The notes: generated by a model from the sequence alone, not told the origin. A stretch of 64,000 nt of DNA from an uncultured Bacteroidota bacterium (GCA_937871435.1 CALMQM010000121.1:59398-123397); one strand, 5' to 3'; numbered from the stretch's first letter, positions 18,938-28,685 are shown. Numbers and translations are program-made.

Positions 18938-19903
18938 ATGAAACGTCGAGAATTCATCAAAGGATCAGCAATTATCGGAGCAACTGTGGCCACTCCCGGT
19001 ATTATCAAAGGAGCTTCCGGAATGTTTGAATCAGAAAAAGGAAGAAAAATCTACACCGTTCTGAATGCAAACAAAACGATGGTTGGAACTCTTCCCGTTC
19101 TGCGTGCTTTTGCCGGCGACAACAACGATTATGTTTCTCCCTATGTGTTCTTTGATGAATTCGGACCGGTGCATGTAAATCCGAAAGACAAACCTTTACG
19201 CGTGGACGCTCATCCGCATGCCGGAATTATTCCTACTACCTATTTTCTCAATGGAAGCGGACATCACCGCGACAGTCTGAATTATGATTTTCAAATCGGC
19301 AAAGGTGATTTCATGATGTTCACTTCCGGTCGTGGCGCCATCCATATGGAAGAAACCGGAAAAAAATTATTTGACAACGGCGGCCTTTACCATGGTTTTC
19401 AAATCTGGCTGAACATGCCGTCCAGATACAAATGGATTGACCCTGCTACAGATGTTCACAGAGAAGATAAAATGGCCGAATACAAAGGCAAAGATTTTTC
19501 CGTGAAAATTGTACTGGGAGATTTGTTTGGAGCCAAATCAAAGATCGACACATTGTTTCCGGTTTTCTATTATCATATAAAAATGGATGCGAATTGTAAA
19601 CTGAGCATTCCAACCAATCCACAACACAATGCATTTGTATATCTCATCAACGGAAAACTGGAAGCGGAAGGAAGAAAAGTGATTACTCCGAATCAGGTGA
19701 TTTTGTATGAACGCGGAGAAAGCGATATTCATCTCTATAGTGAATCTTCCTCCGAACTACTTTTACTTGGCGGACAACCACACAACGAAGCAGTATATGC
19801 TTACGGTCCGTTTGTCATGAACAGTGAAGAAGAAATAATGAAATGTTACCGTGATTATCAAAGTGGAAAAATGGGTGATCCTTCAGCCGTGAACAGGCAA
19901 TAA
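18938..19903 (+). CDS. Pirin-family protein with Tat-type signal
   Basis: A 321-aa cupin-fold protein. The ATG at 18938 is preferred because it exposes a twin-arginine leader (MKRREFIKGSAIIGATVATP); the 60 codons upstream from 18758 overlap the divergent exosortase gene and look non-coding. Pirin metal ligands are in place: H92 and H94 in AHPHAG, H136 and E138 in GRGAIHMEE, along with TTYFLNGSGHHRDS. Some bacterial pirins have quercetinase-like or redox-linked regulatory roles; the substrate here is unknown. Most pirins are cytoplasmic, so the Tat leader is unusual and suggests periplasmic export of a folded metalloprotein. Confidence 0.85.
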   Translation: MKRREFIKGSAIIGATVATPGIIKGASGMFESEKGRKIYTVLNANKTMVGTLPVLRAFAGDNNDYVSPYVFFDEFGPVHVNPKDKPLRVDAHPHAGIIPTTYFLNGSGHHRDSLNYDFQIGKGDFMMFTSGRGAIHMEETGKKLFDNGGLYHGFQIWLNMPSRYKWIDPATDVHREDKMAEYKGKDFSVKIVLGDLFGAKSKIDTLFPVFYYHIKMDANCKLSIPTNPQHNAFVYLINGKLEAEGRKVITPNQVILYERGESDIHLYSESSSELLLLGGQPHNEAVYAYGPFVMNSEEEIMKCYRDYQSGKMGDPSAVNRQ

Positions 19904-20058
19904 TTTTCTCCATATTTTTTTCAGCTGCCTACCATTCAAACCGTATCAGAAATTCATTTTTTTCTGAATGATCCCATTCTGTTCCGAATCCATAATGATT
20001 GACATAAACCAATGAATAATTTCCACGAATGCGGATATTCCGAATATCTTTACACCCT

Positions 20059-21312
20059 ATGAAAAAATCATTCCTCACAAGCTGTGCAGTAATTTTATTT
20101 TGCATTTCGTCTGTATTTTCTCAGGGAACCTGGGTTCGAAAAGCAGATCTTCCCGGTTCTCTTGCATTATACACCAGTTGTTTTGGTATCGGGACAAAAG
20201 GATATGTGCTCACAGGAAGAGATGAGACCAGCGGAAGCAGTTCGTTGGGCTGCAAAGTTTTTTGGTCTTACGATTCGGGAAGTAATGCATGGACACAGAT
20301 GGCTGATTTTGCCGGACCTGCGAGAACCGATGCCGCAAGTTTCAGCATTGGAAACAAGGGATACATCGGTACCGGATGGAACTTGCCGGTAAATGCCTAC
20401 TTCAACGATTTGTGGGAGTACGATGCCGGTGCAAATTCATGGGTACAGAAAGCGGATTTACCCGGACTCGAAAGACACGATGCTGTCGGATTCAGTATCG
20501 GTAACAAAGGATATATTGGAACAGGTATCGACAGTAATTTTATTTCGAAAAATGATTTATGGGAATATGATCCTGTCGCAGATCATTGGACACAAAAAGC
20601 GAATCTTGGAAGTGCAGGAAGAAATATGGCCGTTGGTTTTAGTGTTGGCAACAAAGGATATATCGGTTTGGGATTTGATTTGTACCAGAATTTTTATCCG
20701 AAAGATTTTTGGGAATTCGATCCTGCTCTGAATTCATGGACACAAAAAGCAGACTTTGATACGTGTCGGACAGAAGCGATAGGTTTAGGTATCGGTAACA
20801 AAGGTTATATCGGAACGGGAAGAATTTTTCCTTTCTCTACTCAATCTGACGACTTCCGCGAATTTGATCCGGTTCAAAATACCTGGACAACGGTAAACGA
20901 TTTGAATCTTCCGCGAATCGGTGGAATAGCTTTCACTCTTGGAAACAAAGGTTATATCGGTTTGGGATGGGATGGAAATTTTGCATTGTATCACGACTTG
21001 TGGGAATATACTCCTGCAGGAACTTCAGGAATTCAATCCACAACATTATCCAAAAATCTTTTTCAGGTTTATCCGAATCCAACGAACGGAACTTTTACAG
21101 TGAAACTAAACTCTCCAGTCAATGCTTCAGCTACGCTGCGTGTACTTGATGTTCAAGGCAAATGTGTATATGAAAAATCATTGACCATTGGAAATTCACA
21201 ACAGCCTGAATCCATTCAACTCGATAATCGTTTAGGTGATGGAAATTATTTTTTGCAAATAAATTCAGGCGACAAACAATTTACCCAAACAATAACTTTG
21301 AAAAGGGATTGA
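20059..21312 (+). CDS. Kelch-repeat secreted protein with T9SS tail
   Basis: A 417-aa protein with a signal peptide (MKKSFLTSCAVILFCISSVFSQ) from the ATG at 20059. Six or seven Kelch-type blades follow, each with a GNKGYIGTG strand, a DLWEYD strand and a W-x-QKA turn, predicting a beta-propeller over about residues 24-330. The end is a type A T9SS tail (LFQVYPNPTNGTF ... DGNYFLQI). The same Kelch pattern recurs in the 41.4-kb gene and at the N-terminus of the 5115-aa protein, so these are paralogous surface propellers. No enzymatic motif is seen. Confidence 0.88.
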   Translation: MKKSFLTSCAVILFCISSVFSQGTWVRKADLPGSLALYTSCFGIGTKGYVLTGRDETSGSSSLGCKVFWSYDSGSNAWTQMADFAGPARTDAASFSIGNKGYIGTGWNLPVNAYFNDLWEYDAGANSWVQKADLPGLERHDAVGFSIGNKGYIGTGIDSNFISKNDLWEYDPVADHWTQKANLGSAGRNMAVGFSVGNKGYIGLGFDLYQNFYPKDFWEFDPALNSWTQKADFDTCRTEAIGLGIGNKGYIGTGRIFPFSTQSDDFREFDPVQNTWTTVNDLNLPRIGGIAFTLGNKGYIGLGWDGNFALYHDLWEYTPAGTSGIQSTTLSKNLFQVYPNPTNGTFTVKLNSPVNASATLRVLDVQGKCVYEKSLTIGNSQQPESIQLDNRLGDGNYFLQINSGDKQFTQTITLKRD

Positions 21313-21624
21313 TTTCAAATTTGATTTTAGAAAGCCAGGAGCTGTATTTCTGTTGGGGACCAGATCTATCTTCTATTAAGCAAACAATCACCGACCATTA
21401 AAGTAAGAAGTATATCAGCAGATGGAGAGCAACATTGCCTGAATCAATGCGCAAAATCCGGAATAATTTCATCTGAATTTCTTCAGAAACACAAAAAGCC
21501 ATTCTTAAATTTCTAATGATTCTTTCGCAAGAAATTCTACTCAATATTAAAAAATAAAAAGGAACAAGAAAGTGTACACACCCATGTTCCACTTCCCTGT
21601 TCACAGGTTCAGAAATAAAAAAAA
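21313..21624. other. Convergent intergenic region, 312 bp
   Basis: This lies between the stops of the Kelch gene and the 253-aa gene. It holds no convincing terminator hairpin. A 68-codon minus-strand ORF (21398-21604) has no coding character. I see nothing else. Confidence 0.4.
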
Positions 21625-22386
21625 CTATCGACTCAAGATTATTTTTCTTAAAGTAATTTGCTTTTCATTAAATATTCTGGCCAGATAAATTCCATTGGAA
21701 AGTGATTCCAGATTCATGTGTAGAGGTGTTGCTTCGGATATAAATTCAGTATTGAGAACAGCTTTTCCATTCAGGTCACAAATTTGAACAGTTGAAGCAT
21801 CCGGACATTCAATGGTAATTCTATCGTTCGTCGGATTCGGAAAAATATTTATTTGATCCTCTGATCCCATGGTCTCATTGAGACCCGCTATTACACATGA
21901 TACAAGTTTAAAACTACAAGGATCGCCATTTAAATAGGCATTGATTGTGTTCAAATCACCACTACACAATTGTCCACCTGTTGATATAAACCTCAGCATC
22001 ACCAACGGTGTATCATTTCCGATTGCACTGAGACTATTGGAAGTAAATCTTAAGGTAGAATCATTCGTATTGTAAAATGAATAAACCTGTAAATAATGAG
22101 TAAGATTTATTATAGAATCATAAGAAAAATTCAGTTGATTAAACCGAAAAGAAAAATCCAGCGCATTTACTATATCATCCGAATGAAAATAAACAGGAAA
22201 TTCTATTTCATTACCATTAATTACTGACTGAGACAAATCAAATATCACTGTATCGGATTGATCAACCTGAGCTACCCGATCCGAAGAACCACCGTTTTCT
22301 TTTTCAGTATTAACAATTTTTGCTTTAGAGGATAACAGGAATGAGTTTGTCAGCAGAATGACAATACAAAGCAGGGTGTGTTTCAT
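21625..22386 (-). CDS. Small cohesin-like T9SS cargo protein
   Basis: A 253-aa secreted protein with a signal peptide (MKHTLLCIVILLTNSFLLSS). Residues about 45-165 form one cohesin-like beta-sandwich: DTVIFDLSQSVINGNEIEFPV, LDFSFRFNQLNFSYDS, LRFTSNSLSAIG and NAYLNGDPC. The end is a type A T9SS tail (INIFPNPTNDRI ... GIYLARI). The cohesin-like part matches the last such module of the 1131-aa protein next upstream (VIFDLSKAVIKDG, LRITSNSLQNYE, VAYLNGERV), so this gene looks like a detached copy of that protein's C-terminal half. It is the last gene of the minus-strand cluster. Confidence 0.8.
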   Translation of the reverse strand: MKHTLLCIVILLTNSFLLSSKAKIVNTEKENGGSSDRVAQVDQSDTVIFDLSQSVINGNEIEFPVYFHSDDIVNALDFSFRFNQLNFSYDSIINLTHYLQVYSFYNTNDSTLRFTSNSLSAIGNDTPLVMLRFISTGGQLCSGDLNTINAYLNGDPCSFKLVSCVIAGLNETMGSEDQINIFPNPTNDRITIECPDASTVQICDLNGKAVLNTEFISEATPLHMNLESLSNGIYLARIFNEKQITLRKIILSR

Positions 22387-22502
22387 GATGTTTTATTCTT
22401 TATTCAAAGATGCATTGTATTTTACATGGAGATGTAATCAGAAAATTATGATAATATGAAGAATGGATTATCCGTCTGAAGACAAATCCATTTCTCACAG
22501 AT

Positions 22503-22546
22503 GCGCAAAGCCCTAAGGAAATTTCTCATTCCTTAAGGCTTTGTGC
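22503..22546 (-). terminator. Long hairpin after the 1131-aa gene
   Basis: An 18-bp imperfect stem (22503-22520 with 22529-22546, one mismatch and one G-U pair, 8-nt loop) starts 26 bases past the stop of the 1131-aa gene. No long U-run follows on the minus strand, so termination may be partial. The 253-aa gene starts 117 bases further on. Confidence 0.55.
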
Positions 22547-22572
22547 AACTGTCTGAAAAATCAGACGAAAAC

Positions 22573-25500
22573 TTATTTATTCAAAACAACTTTGCGCATT
22601 GTTACAAAGTCGTTATTAAAGATTTTCATCATGTATATTCCTGATGCAAAATCCTGTGTATTGATTTCACGCTTCTCATCAGCATTTACTGATGTTTCAA
22701 AAACAACCTGTTTGCCTTCGAAATCAAAAAGCTGAACCGTTGCGTTCGCGGAAACAAGCACATTGAGGATTCCATTGGAAGGATTCGGATACACCTGAAC
22801 CAAATTGTTATCCGCAACAAAATTGGCGCCGCGCACTTCCGTACTCACTCTTTCGCCATTCAGGTATGCTACAACTGAAGTTAAGTCTGATTCATTGATC
22901 TGACCGGATTTCAATTCAAAGCGAATGGACAGGAGTGATTTGTTCTTTTCATAATTCTGAAGACTATTCGATGTAATTCGAAGTGTACGGTTCTCTGAGT
23001 TCATGAATGCAAGTGTTTGGAGGTAATTCGTACGATCTTCCAATGAAGCAAACGAAAGATTTTCCATATTCATTTCTAAAGCGAAGTCAAGCGAATTCAC
23101 TTCTTCATCAGAAATAAATGACACCGGAACATCCGCAAAGCCGTCTTTGATTACTGCTTTTGAAAGATCAAAAATTACTTTTTCACTTGCTGATTGTCTG
23201 TAAATACCACCTGAACCAACTGTCGCGTAATTACCGTTGATATCTCCCACCAGAATTCCTTTGTAGATTTCAGGATTAATAACCGGACAACCACCATTTG
23301 TCAAAATTGAAATTGGTAAACAAAATGATGGAACAGGAACTCTTGCTTTCGAATATCCAACCCCGTCATTTGCCGGGAAGCTTGTTGAAATGCGGTAGGA
23401 AGGATCTGTGTTTACAGTTGTTTCATCAATGAACTCCCAATCTTTGGATGGCTGCCCATTGGATACACCGCCTGCATTGTAATTCCATGCTTGTTTAAAT
23501 TCAGGTATCAACAACACTGCTCTTTGATTAATCTGTGAAAGGTCACCGGCACTGATTACACCATCAAGATTTACATCCATGCTGATCATCTGATACACAG
23601 AAGGAGTAAATGTCGGATCACCCAACAATACTTTCCGTGTCAGAAACGCGTCAAAGCCATTGATTACTGCCTGCATACTTGTTGTGCCTAAAACATCACG
23701 CTGAATGCTCAGATTTGTTCCGTTGTTCACCGTGTATTCAAAATTTCCACCCAGATCCGGCTGAACTGCGGTTGCAGACAGACTTGTGCAAGAACTATTG
23801 TTGCCATAGATGTTTGTAATCAGGTATTGACCCGGATTCAATGGATCGTAACGAAGGGCACTGTTGTCAAGCCAAAAATGAAGACCTGCTTTTAACGCGC
23901 TGTCCTGGTAAGTGCTGTATTTACCCTGGTCAGCCAGTTGAGAAAGCACTCCTGTAAAATAACTTTCCTGGATAAATGGCAAACTGAATACCGCAGTATC
24001 AACTGATCCGAAATTCGATGTCTTTGAAAACTCAACACAGAACACATTTCCTGTACCGCTGAATTGTGCACTTTGCGGCGCTGATGCATTAAAGAAGAGT
24101 GAAATACTGATAGAACCATTGGCAGTATCAATACTATTTGCTACATCTACATATGTTGGATTAATCAATGCACTGCTTACTGTGATTACACCAGTTGGCG
24201 TAACTTTCGTTTTATCATACAACATTACAGCATCGTAGCCGATTACATTGCTGACCGGATTTACCGCGATCACTGGTAAGCAAAAGATATTTGACAGACA
24301 AACATCAGAAATAGTAGAAACTTTATAAGGAAGAATCGTGCTGACAATATTAATCGAAACAGCAGCCGAGGTGGTTTGCGCCCCAAGGTTATCAGTTGCA
24401 CGTGCAGTGAGTGAATGAACGCCCAATGCACTTGTATAACTTGCTGAATATGGAGCTACAGTTGAGATTCCGATCGAAACTCCATCTACAAAGAATTCCA
24501 CTGAAGCAACAGAACCATTGTCAAATGCATTCGCAGTAATATTCAACACAGAACCTGTGATAAAACTGCTTCCATTCGCAGGCGCTGTGATAGCAACTGT
24601 TGGAGGAGGATTATTCGCTACAGTTATCGCAACAACTGCTGAAGTTGATTGAGCGCCTAAATTGTCTGTCGCCCTTGCAGTAAGGTTATGATTACCTGCT
24701 GTTGCTGTATAGTTGGCCGTATAAGGAGAAGTATTGTCAACTCCCTGCGAAACACCGTCTACAAAAAACTCAACGGATGCAACAGAACCGTTATCCGAAG
24801 CATTGGCAGCAATAGCAACAACAGTTCCTGTTATGAAACTTGCTCCGTTTGCAGGAGAAGTGATGCTCACTGTCGGCGGCGGGTTATTCGCTACTACAAT
24901 TGAAATCGCAGCAGAAGTTGTTTGTGCACCACTGTTATCAGTAGCTCTTGCCGTTAAGCTGTGAGTACCGGCAGTACTCGTATAGTTGGCAGTATAAGGT
25001 GAGGTAGCATCAACGCCTACTGAAACCCCATCCACAAAAAACTCCACAGATGAAACGGTACCGTCAGCATCAGCTGCTGTAGCTGCAATCGGCACAACGG
25101 CTCCGGTGATAAAACTTGTTCCATTTGCAGGAGAAGTAATGCTCACTGTCGGAGCCGCGTTCGCTACACCGAGCGTACCTGTCAGACTCGGAATAGAAAT
25201 TTCAGCGCCTGTAGGATTTGAGGCTACATAATTCTCTGTTCCACCTGAGGGTGTTCCAACCTGGATATTTAATTCATAATGAAACACACCATTTGTAGTG
25301 AGTTGTGCTATGAGCACTTTGTTTGTAGAAGTTGGTCCGACAGATCCATTCAGTGAAGCCCATGAACCGTTCGATGTAGTGAGTAAATTTCCAACAGTAC
25401 CGGAACTGCTAAGGAAATCCAGATCCGCTGTTGTAATACCTACAAAAGTGACTGCCTCAGGAGATCCTGAATAAATTCCATCCTGAGTGGTGAGAGGAAT

Positions 25501-25968
25501 ACCTGCAGATGCATCGTTGTTTGCAAGAATACCGTTTGCATTCACAACATTTGTACCTCCTGCTGCTCCATCCTCAGTTTTCAGAATTCCGAAATTCGCT
25601 GCACAAGCCGCACCAACTGACAACCATGAATCCAGCATCACTGTATTTTGCGCTGCATTGGATTTGGAATACGCTGGTGTAACATCACCACGATCAGTAT
25701 TGGTATAGAATGATGTGGAGCTTGACAAAGTCAACGTGTGACCGGGTACTCCATAGGCTGCCTGGAATTTATATCCGGGAAGTAAATCAGCATATATTCT
25801 GTAAGTAACGGAACCAATTGGAAGATTGCTTCCTCTGCCGATTGCACCTACAGAATCCGCTGCATTAGAAACATAATACTTCTCAACGATGATACTTTCC
25901 AGTCCGTTTTGGGCATGAGCTATCAGACTGGCCATAAAAAGGCCAATGACGAATATAATTTTTTTCAT
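22573..25968 (-). CDS. Multidomain secreted protein: shared N-domain, Ig repeats, cohesin/dockerin-like, T9SS tail
   Basis: An 1131-aa secreted protein. After the signal peptide (MKKIIFVIGLFMASLIAHAQ), residues about 20-270 form the domain shared with three other genes of the cluster (NGLESIIVEKYYVS, VTYRIYADLLPGYKFQAAYG, SNGSWASLNGSVGP). Three near-identical bacterial Ig domains of 92 residues follow (about 272-545, SITSPANGTSF ... VEFFVDGVS). A cohesin-like segment (about 550-700) and a dockerin-like calcium loop (DVNLDGVISAGDLSQIN) come next. There are then a GDINGN segment, a second cohesin-like module (VIFDLSKAVIKDG) and a type A T9SS tail (VQVYPNPSNGIL). Cohesin-like and dockerin-like modules in one chain suggest scaffolding of surface proteins, but that is inference. 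The gene has no enzyme motif. Confidence 0.85.
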   Translation of the reverse strand: MKKIIFVIGLFMASLIAHAQNGLESIIVEKYYVSNAADSVGAIGRGSNLPIGSVTYRIYADLLPGYKFQAAYGVPGHTLTLSSSTSFYTNTDRGDVTPAYSKSNAAQNTVMLDSWLSVGAACAANFGILKTEDGAAGGTNVVNANGILANNDASAGIPLTTQDGIYSGSPEAVTFVGITTADLDFLSSSGTVGNLLTTSNGSWASLNGSVGPTSTNKVLIAQLTTNGVFHYELNIQVGTPSGGTENYVASNPTGAEISIPSLTGTLGVANAAPTVSITSPANGTSFITGAVVPIAATAADADGTVSSVEFFVDGVSVGVDATSPYTANYTSTAGTHSLTARATDNSGAQTTSAAISIVVANNPPPTVSITSPANGASFITGTVVAIAANASDNGSVASVEFFVDGVSQGVDNTSPYTANYTATAGNHNLTARATDNLGAQSTSAVVAITVANNPPPTVAITAPANGSSFITGSVLNITANAFDNGSVASVEFFVDGVSIGISTVAPYSASYTSALGVHSLTARATDNLGAQTTSAAVSINIVSTILPYKVSTISDVCLSNIFCLPVIAVNPVSNVIGYDAVMLYDKTKVTPTGVITVSSALINPTYVDVANSIDTANGSISISLFFNASAPQSAQFSGTGNVFCVEFSKTSNFGSVDTAVFSLPFIQESYFTGVLSQLADQGKYSTYQDSALKAGLHFWLDNSALRYDPLNPGQYLITNIYGNNSSCTSLSATAVQPDLGGNFEYTVNNGTNLSIQRDVLGTTSMQAVINGFDAFLTRKVLLGDPTFTPSVYQMISMDVNLDGVISAGDLSQINQRAVLLIPEFKQAWNYNAGGVSNGQPSKDWEFIDETTVNTDPSYRISTSFPANDGVGYSKARVPVPSFCLPISILTNGGCPVINPEIYKGILVGDINGNYATVGSGGIYRQSASEKVIFDLSKAVIKDGFADVPVSFISDEEVNSLDFALEMNMENLSFASLEDRTNYLQTLAFMNSENRTLRITSNSLQNYEKNKSLLSIRFELKSGQINESDLTSVVAYLNGERVSTEVRGANFVADNNLVQVYPNPSNGILNVLVSANATVQLFDFEGKQVVFETSVNADEKREINTQDFASGIYMMKIFNNDFVTMRKVVLNK
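24340..25157 (-). repeat. Triplicated Ig-domain coding repeat (about 276 bp per unit)
   Basis: Three tandem units of about 276 bp inside the 1131-aa gene encode near-identical 92-residue Ig-like domains (PTVSITSPANG ... TARATDN). Similarity is also high at DNA level, so the array may expand or contract by recombination. Confidence 0.8.
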
Positions 25969-26010
25969 AAAATTAGAGTATAGAAATACGTTTAGGATTT
26001 GTCAATATTA

Positions 26011-27696
26011 TTATTGACAGGATTGATTGAATCTACCGAGTAACTGAAGGAAGTCAACGTTGTTGGTAACTCCATCTCCGTTAATATCTGTAGGACAAGG
26101 TTGAAGTCCGGCAGTAACACTTAATAATTGCGCATAAGCCCAATCAGAAAGCCAGTTCTGTCCTGAACTTTCAAACGCGCCACGGTAAGGAGCTACACTA
26201 AAGAAACCATCTACCGGTGCAACAGGGCAACCTGTGGTTGACAAAGCCGGATTAGGAATAGCATCAAATTGCGTTGAAACTGAATTTGTATTTCCATTCA
26301 TTGCCCATACATAAGTAAATCCAGGAATTGAATTCAGGTGAGTGTTTTTATCTGTAGTATAAAATTGCGCGGTATCAGAGCTAAGCAATGTTCCTGCAGC
26401 ATTTTTATCTATTGCAATATCTTTAGTCATGCCGACAAATGAATTGCATTTTATCTTCAGACTGTTGCTGCCATTTCCTCCGGTATTTGCCCAGTTATGA
26501 TACGCTTCACTTGTACCGGTTCTTGTACCAAGAGATTTAATCAGGTTTAAACCATAACGGAAATTTGCAAACACGGAATTGTAAATTTCACCTTCTGTCA
26601 GCTCTTTTGCCTCAATCGCCGCAATACCGCTGTTATCGCTGGTCAGTGCTTGTTTACCATTACCAATCATAGTTACATTATAAATCACCGGATGTGAACG
26701 AGGAGTCAGATTTGATTTTTGATCGTCTGCATCCATTTCGAAACCGTTGTCAGCGTCCGCGCTCGTAGTGATAGTATCATTTGTTGAAGACTTAACACCA
26801 AAAATGAATTGTGCCTTTCCGCTGTAACCGTCATCCCAGTCAAACATATCATCAGCACCAAACATGGATGAAAAATATTTGATATTCACAGTACCACCGA
26901 ATAATTCCATGCCATCATCCGCACATGAAACGACTTCAATGTGTTCAATTGTTGTTCCTCTGCCAACTGAACCAAGAGTCAGTCCGTTAATTTCTCCTCC
27001 AACCTGCAACACCGCTCCTGCATACCGGATCGAAACATATTTCAGGATTCCGGAATTATCATTGTCATCAAATGTTTCGCCGGCTGTAAGATTCACACCA
27101 AACTGATCTTTAGAATTCGTGCTGGCGAAGCCTTCAAAAGTTCCAAGACCGTCAGCGACGCACAGTTTACCGTCGCCTACTCCCGCCTGGAACGGACCAT
27201 TCGCGGCAAGTGTAAGGTTGTTCGTTGCTTTACCTGCAATCAACACACCGCCCCATTTTCCTTTATTACTTATTGCATAAGTACCATCAAGGTTATCTGC
27301 TTCAGCTGTAAAAACGATCTGACAGGTAGAAGTGCCACTTGCAAATATTTTACCGCCTCTCTCTACGGTGAGACATGTCGCAGAATCAGCAGTAGCTCTC
27401 GCACGGCCTTTAATTACTGTTCCCGGATTTATAGTAAGTGTCTTGCCACTTGGAACATAAATTTTCTTGTCAAGAATATACGTGTGCGCACAGTCCAAAA
27501 TAGTATTGGATGCTGTTAATTCACCATCAGCAGCGCCGCCTGAAGCAGCAAGTGTGGATAATAGAACTGTAGGTCTGGACGATACAGGCGTTGGACATCC
27601 ACAGTCCGAACCCAGATTTGTCTGAGCAAAAGACGAAACAACTGAAGTGAATACAACCATCACAGCAGCCGATAATTTAAAGATTTTCTTTTTCAT
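26011..27696 (-). CDS. Secreted beta-helix protein with terminal dockerin-like repeat
   Basis: A 561-aa secreted protein from the ATG at 27696 (MKKKIFKLSAAVMVVFTSVVSSFAQ signal peptide). The body looks like a parallel beta-helix with an N-terminal cap: YILDKKIYVPSGKTLTINPG, then GKIFASGTSTCQIVFTAE, GKWGGVLIAGKA, TIEHIEVVSCADDGMELFGG and DMFDWDDGYSGKAQ. The acidic DDGMELFGG and DMFDWDDG segments are typical of this family in Bacteroidota. It has no T9SS tail. It ends with one dockerin-like calcium loop (DINGDGVTNNVDFLQLLGRF) and a Cys. Relatives are often encoded near TonB-dependent receptors. The dockerin-like end could dock onto the cohesin-like modules of the neighbouring proteins; this is untested. 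Confidence 0.82.
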   Translation of the reverse strand: MKKKIFKLSAAVMVVFTSVVSSFAQTNLGSDCGCPTPVSSRPTVLLSTLAASGGAADGELTASNTILDCAHTYILDKKIYVPSGKTLTINPGTVIKGRARATADSATCLTVERGGKIFASGTSTCQIVFTAEADNLDGTYAISNKGKWGGVLIAGKATNNLTLAANGPFQAGVGDGKLCVADGLGTFEGFASTNSKDQFGVNLTAGETFDDNDNSGILKYVSIRYAGAVLQVGGEINGLTLGSVGRGTTIEHIEVVSCADDGMELFGGTVNIKYFSSMFGADDMFDWDDGYSGKAQFIFGVKSSTNDTITTSADADNGFEMDADDQKSNLTPRSHPVIYNVTMIGNGKQALTSDNSGIAAIEAKELTEGEIYNSVFANFRYGLNLIKSLGTRTGTSEAYHNWANTGGNGSNSLKIKCNSFVGMTKDIAIDKNAAGTLLSSDTAQFYTTDKNTHLNSIPGFTYVWAMNGNTNSVSTQFDAIPNPALSTTGCPVAPVDGFFSVAPYRGAFESSGQNWLSDWAYAQLLSVTAGLQPCPTDINGDGVTNNVDFLQLLGRFNQSCQ

Positions 27697-27770
27697 GTTT
27701 TGAACTGTTTTTTTTTGCGTTTCATCACCATTGATGAACGATGTAAATATCACTACGATTCCAGAGTCCA

Positions 27771-27791
27771 CTGATAAGCCAATCTTATCAG
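27771..27791. promoter_or_regulatory. Operator-like palindrome upstream of the beta-helix gene
   Basis: A perfect 8-bp inverted repeat, CTGATAAG-CCAAT-CTTATCAG, lies about 75 bases upstream of the start codon at 27696. Low GC and no U-run make a terminator less likely than a protein-binding site. The binding factor is unknown. Confidence 0.35.
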
Positions 27792-27945
27792 TATATTATC
27801 AAAGAAAATCCTCAACGTAAATGATAAATAACATTACTATGAATGCAATGTTAATTAAACCGAAACCGGGATGATAATAAACGGCGACCGACTTACCGTA
27901 ATAAACAGTTTGATCAGAAATGGAAAAGAAGAATAAATTTGTTTT

Positions 27946-28677
27946 CTAATTTTTCACACAACGAATACTGAATCCATATGATTTCAAAGCGTGTGATCTG
28001 AATACTTTTGAATTCTTGTAATCCAGATATCTATACCAGGACTCCGAAACGGAGTGAACGGATGAAGACCACCAGAAACCCATATAGGATAAACCGATAG
28101 GATCACTCCAGGATCCATCGTAAACCCGGCAACCTCCGGGCATTGCAGAGAAGCCACTCTCATTCGTAGGCCAAACATTTCCATAGCTTGTCCACCGATC
28201 TGTTCCGGAAATTTTTAATTGATCTCCCTGATTTGTACCACGCCATGCTGTTTTGTTTGCAGCATCCGCGCTCATTCCAAGATAAATTTCAAGCGTCTTC
28301 CATTCATCATCTGTCGGAATGTGCCATCCTGCCGGGGCGAGATTATTTGTATCAGTTACTGCAAACCAATTGTATAGAAAACCCGGCGCATTGTGATTCT
28401 CTGAATACTCACAATATGCTCCTTCCTGTGTATTGCTCCATGCAGCTGCATCGTTTCCATGTATTTCCTGTATCGGATTTCCATTTCTGTATTTAGTAAC
28501 TCTCAGGTTTTCCGCCATCCACCATTGATTGCCGATTTTTACAGTCGCGTAAATATTATTGTCAATATCTGTGAGTGTACCTGTTTCCTGAGTGATAATG
28601 CTTTGCGTTTTCTTACATCCGGATATAATGAAAGCAATGACAAATCCCAGCCAAATAATATTTCTGTGTCCGTACAT
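27946..28677 (-). CDS. FISUMP-domain lipoprotein
   Basis: A 243-aa lipoprotein with lipobox ISGC (Cys 21) after MYGHRNIIWLGFVIAFIISG. The mature protein is one Fibrobacter succinogenes major paralogous (FISUMP) domain: VKIGNQWWMAENLRVTKY, AAWSNTQEGAYCEY, PAGWHIPTDDEWKTLE, ESGFSAMPGGCR, GFWWSSSVHS and SYGFSIRCVKN. The domain is common on Bacteroidota surface proteins, but its function is unknown. It starts 8 bp after the stop of the 448-aa gene upstream, so the two are very probably co-transcribed. Confidence 0.9.
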   Translation of the reverse strand: MYGHRNIIWLGFVIAFIISGCKKTQSIITQETGTLTDIDNNIYATVKIGNQWWMAENLRVTKYRNGNPIQEIHGNDAAAWSNTQEGAYCEYSENHNAPGFLYNWFAVTDTNNLAPAGWHIPTDDEWKTLEIYLGMSADAANKTAWRGTNQGDQLKISGTDRWTSYGNVWPTNESGFSAMPGGCRVYDGSWSDPIGLSYMGFWWSSSVHSVSESWYRYLDYKNSKVFRSHALKSYGFSIRCVKN

Positions 28678-28685
28678 TCAGTATC

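Noticed and set aside
26000..26019. Palindrome TGTCAATA-TTAT-TATTGACA at the end of the beta-helix gene
   Set aside because: It spans tandem stop codons, is entirely AT-rich and has no U-run; it may be chance in this composition.
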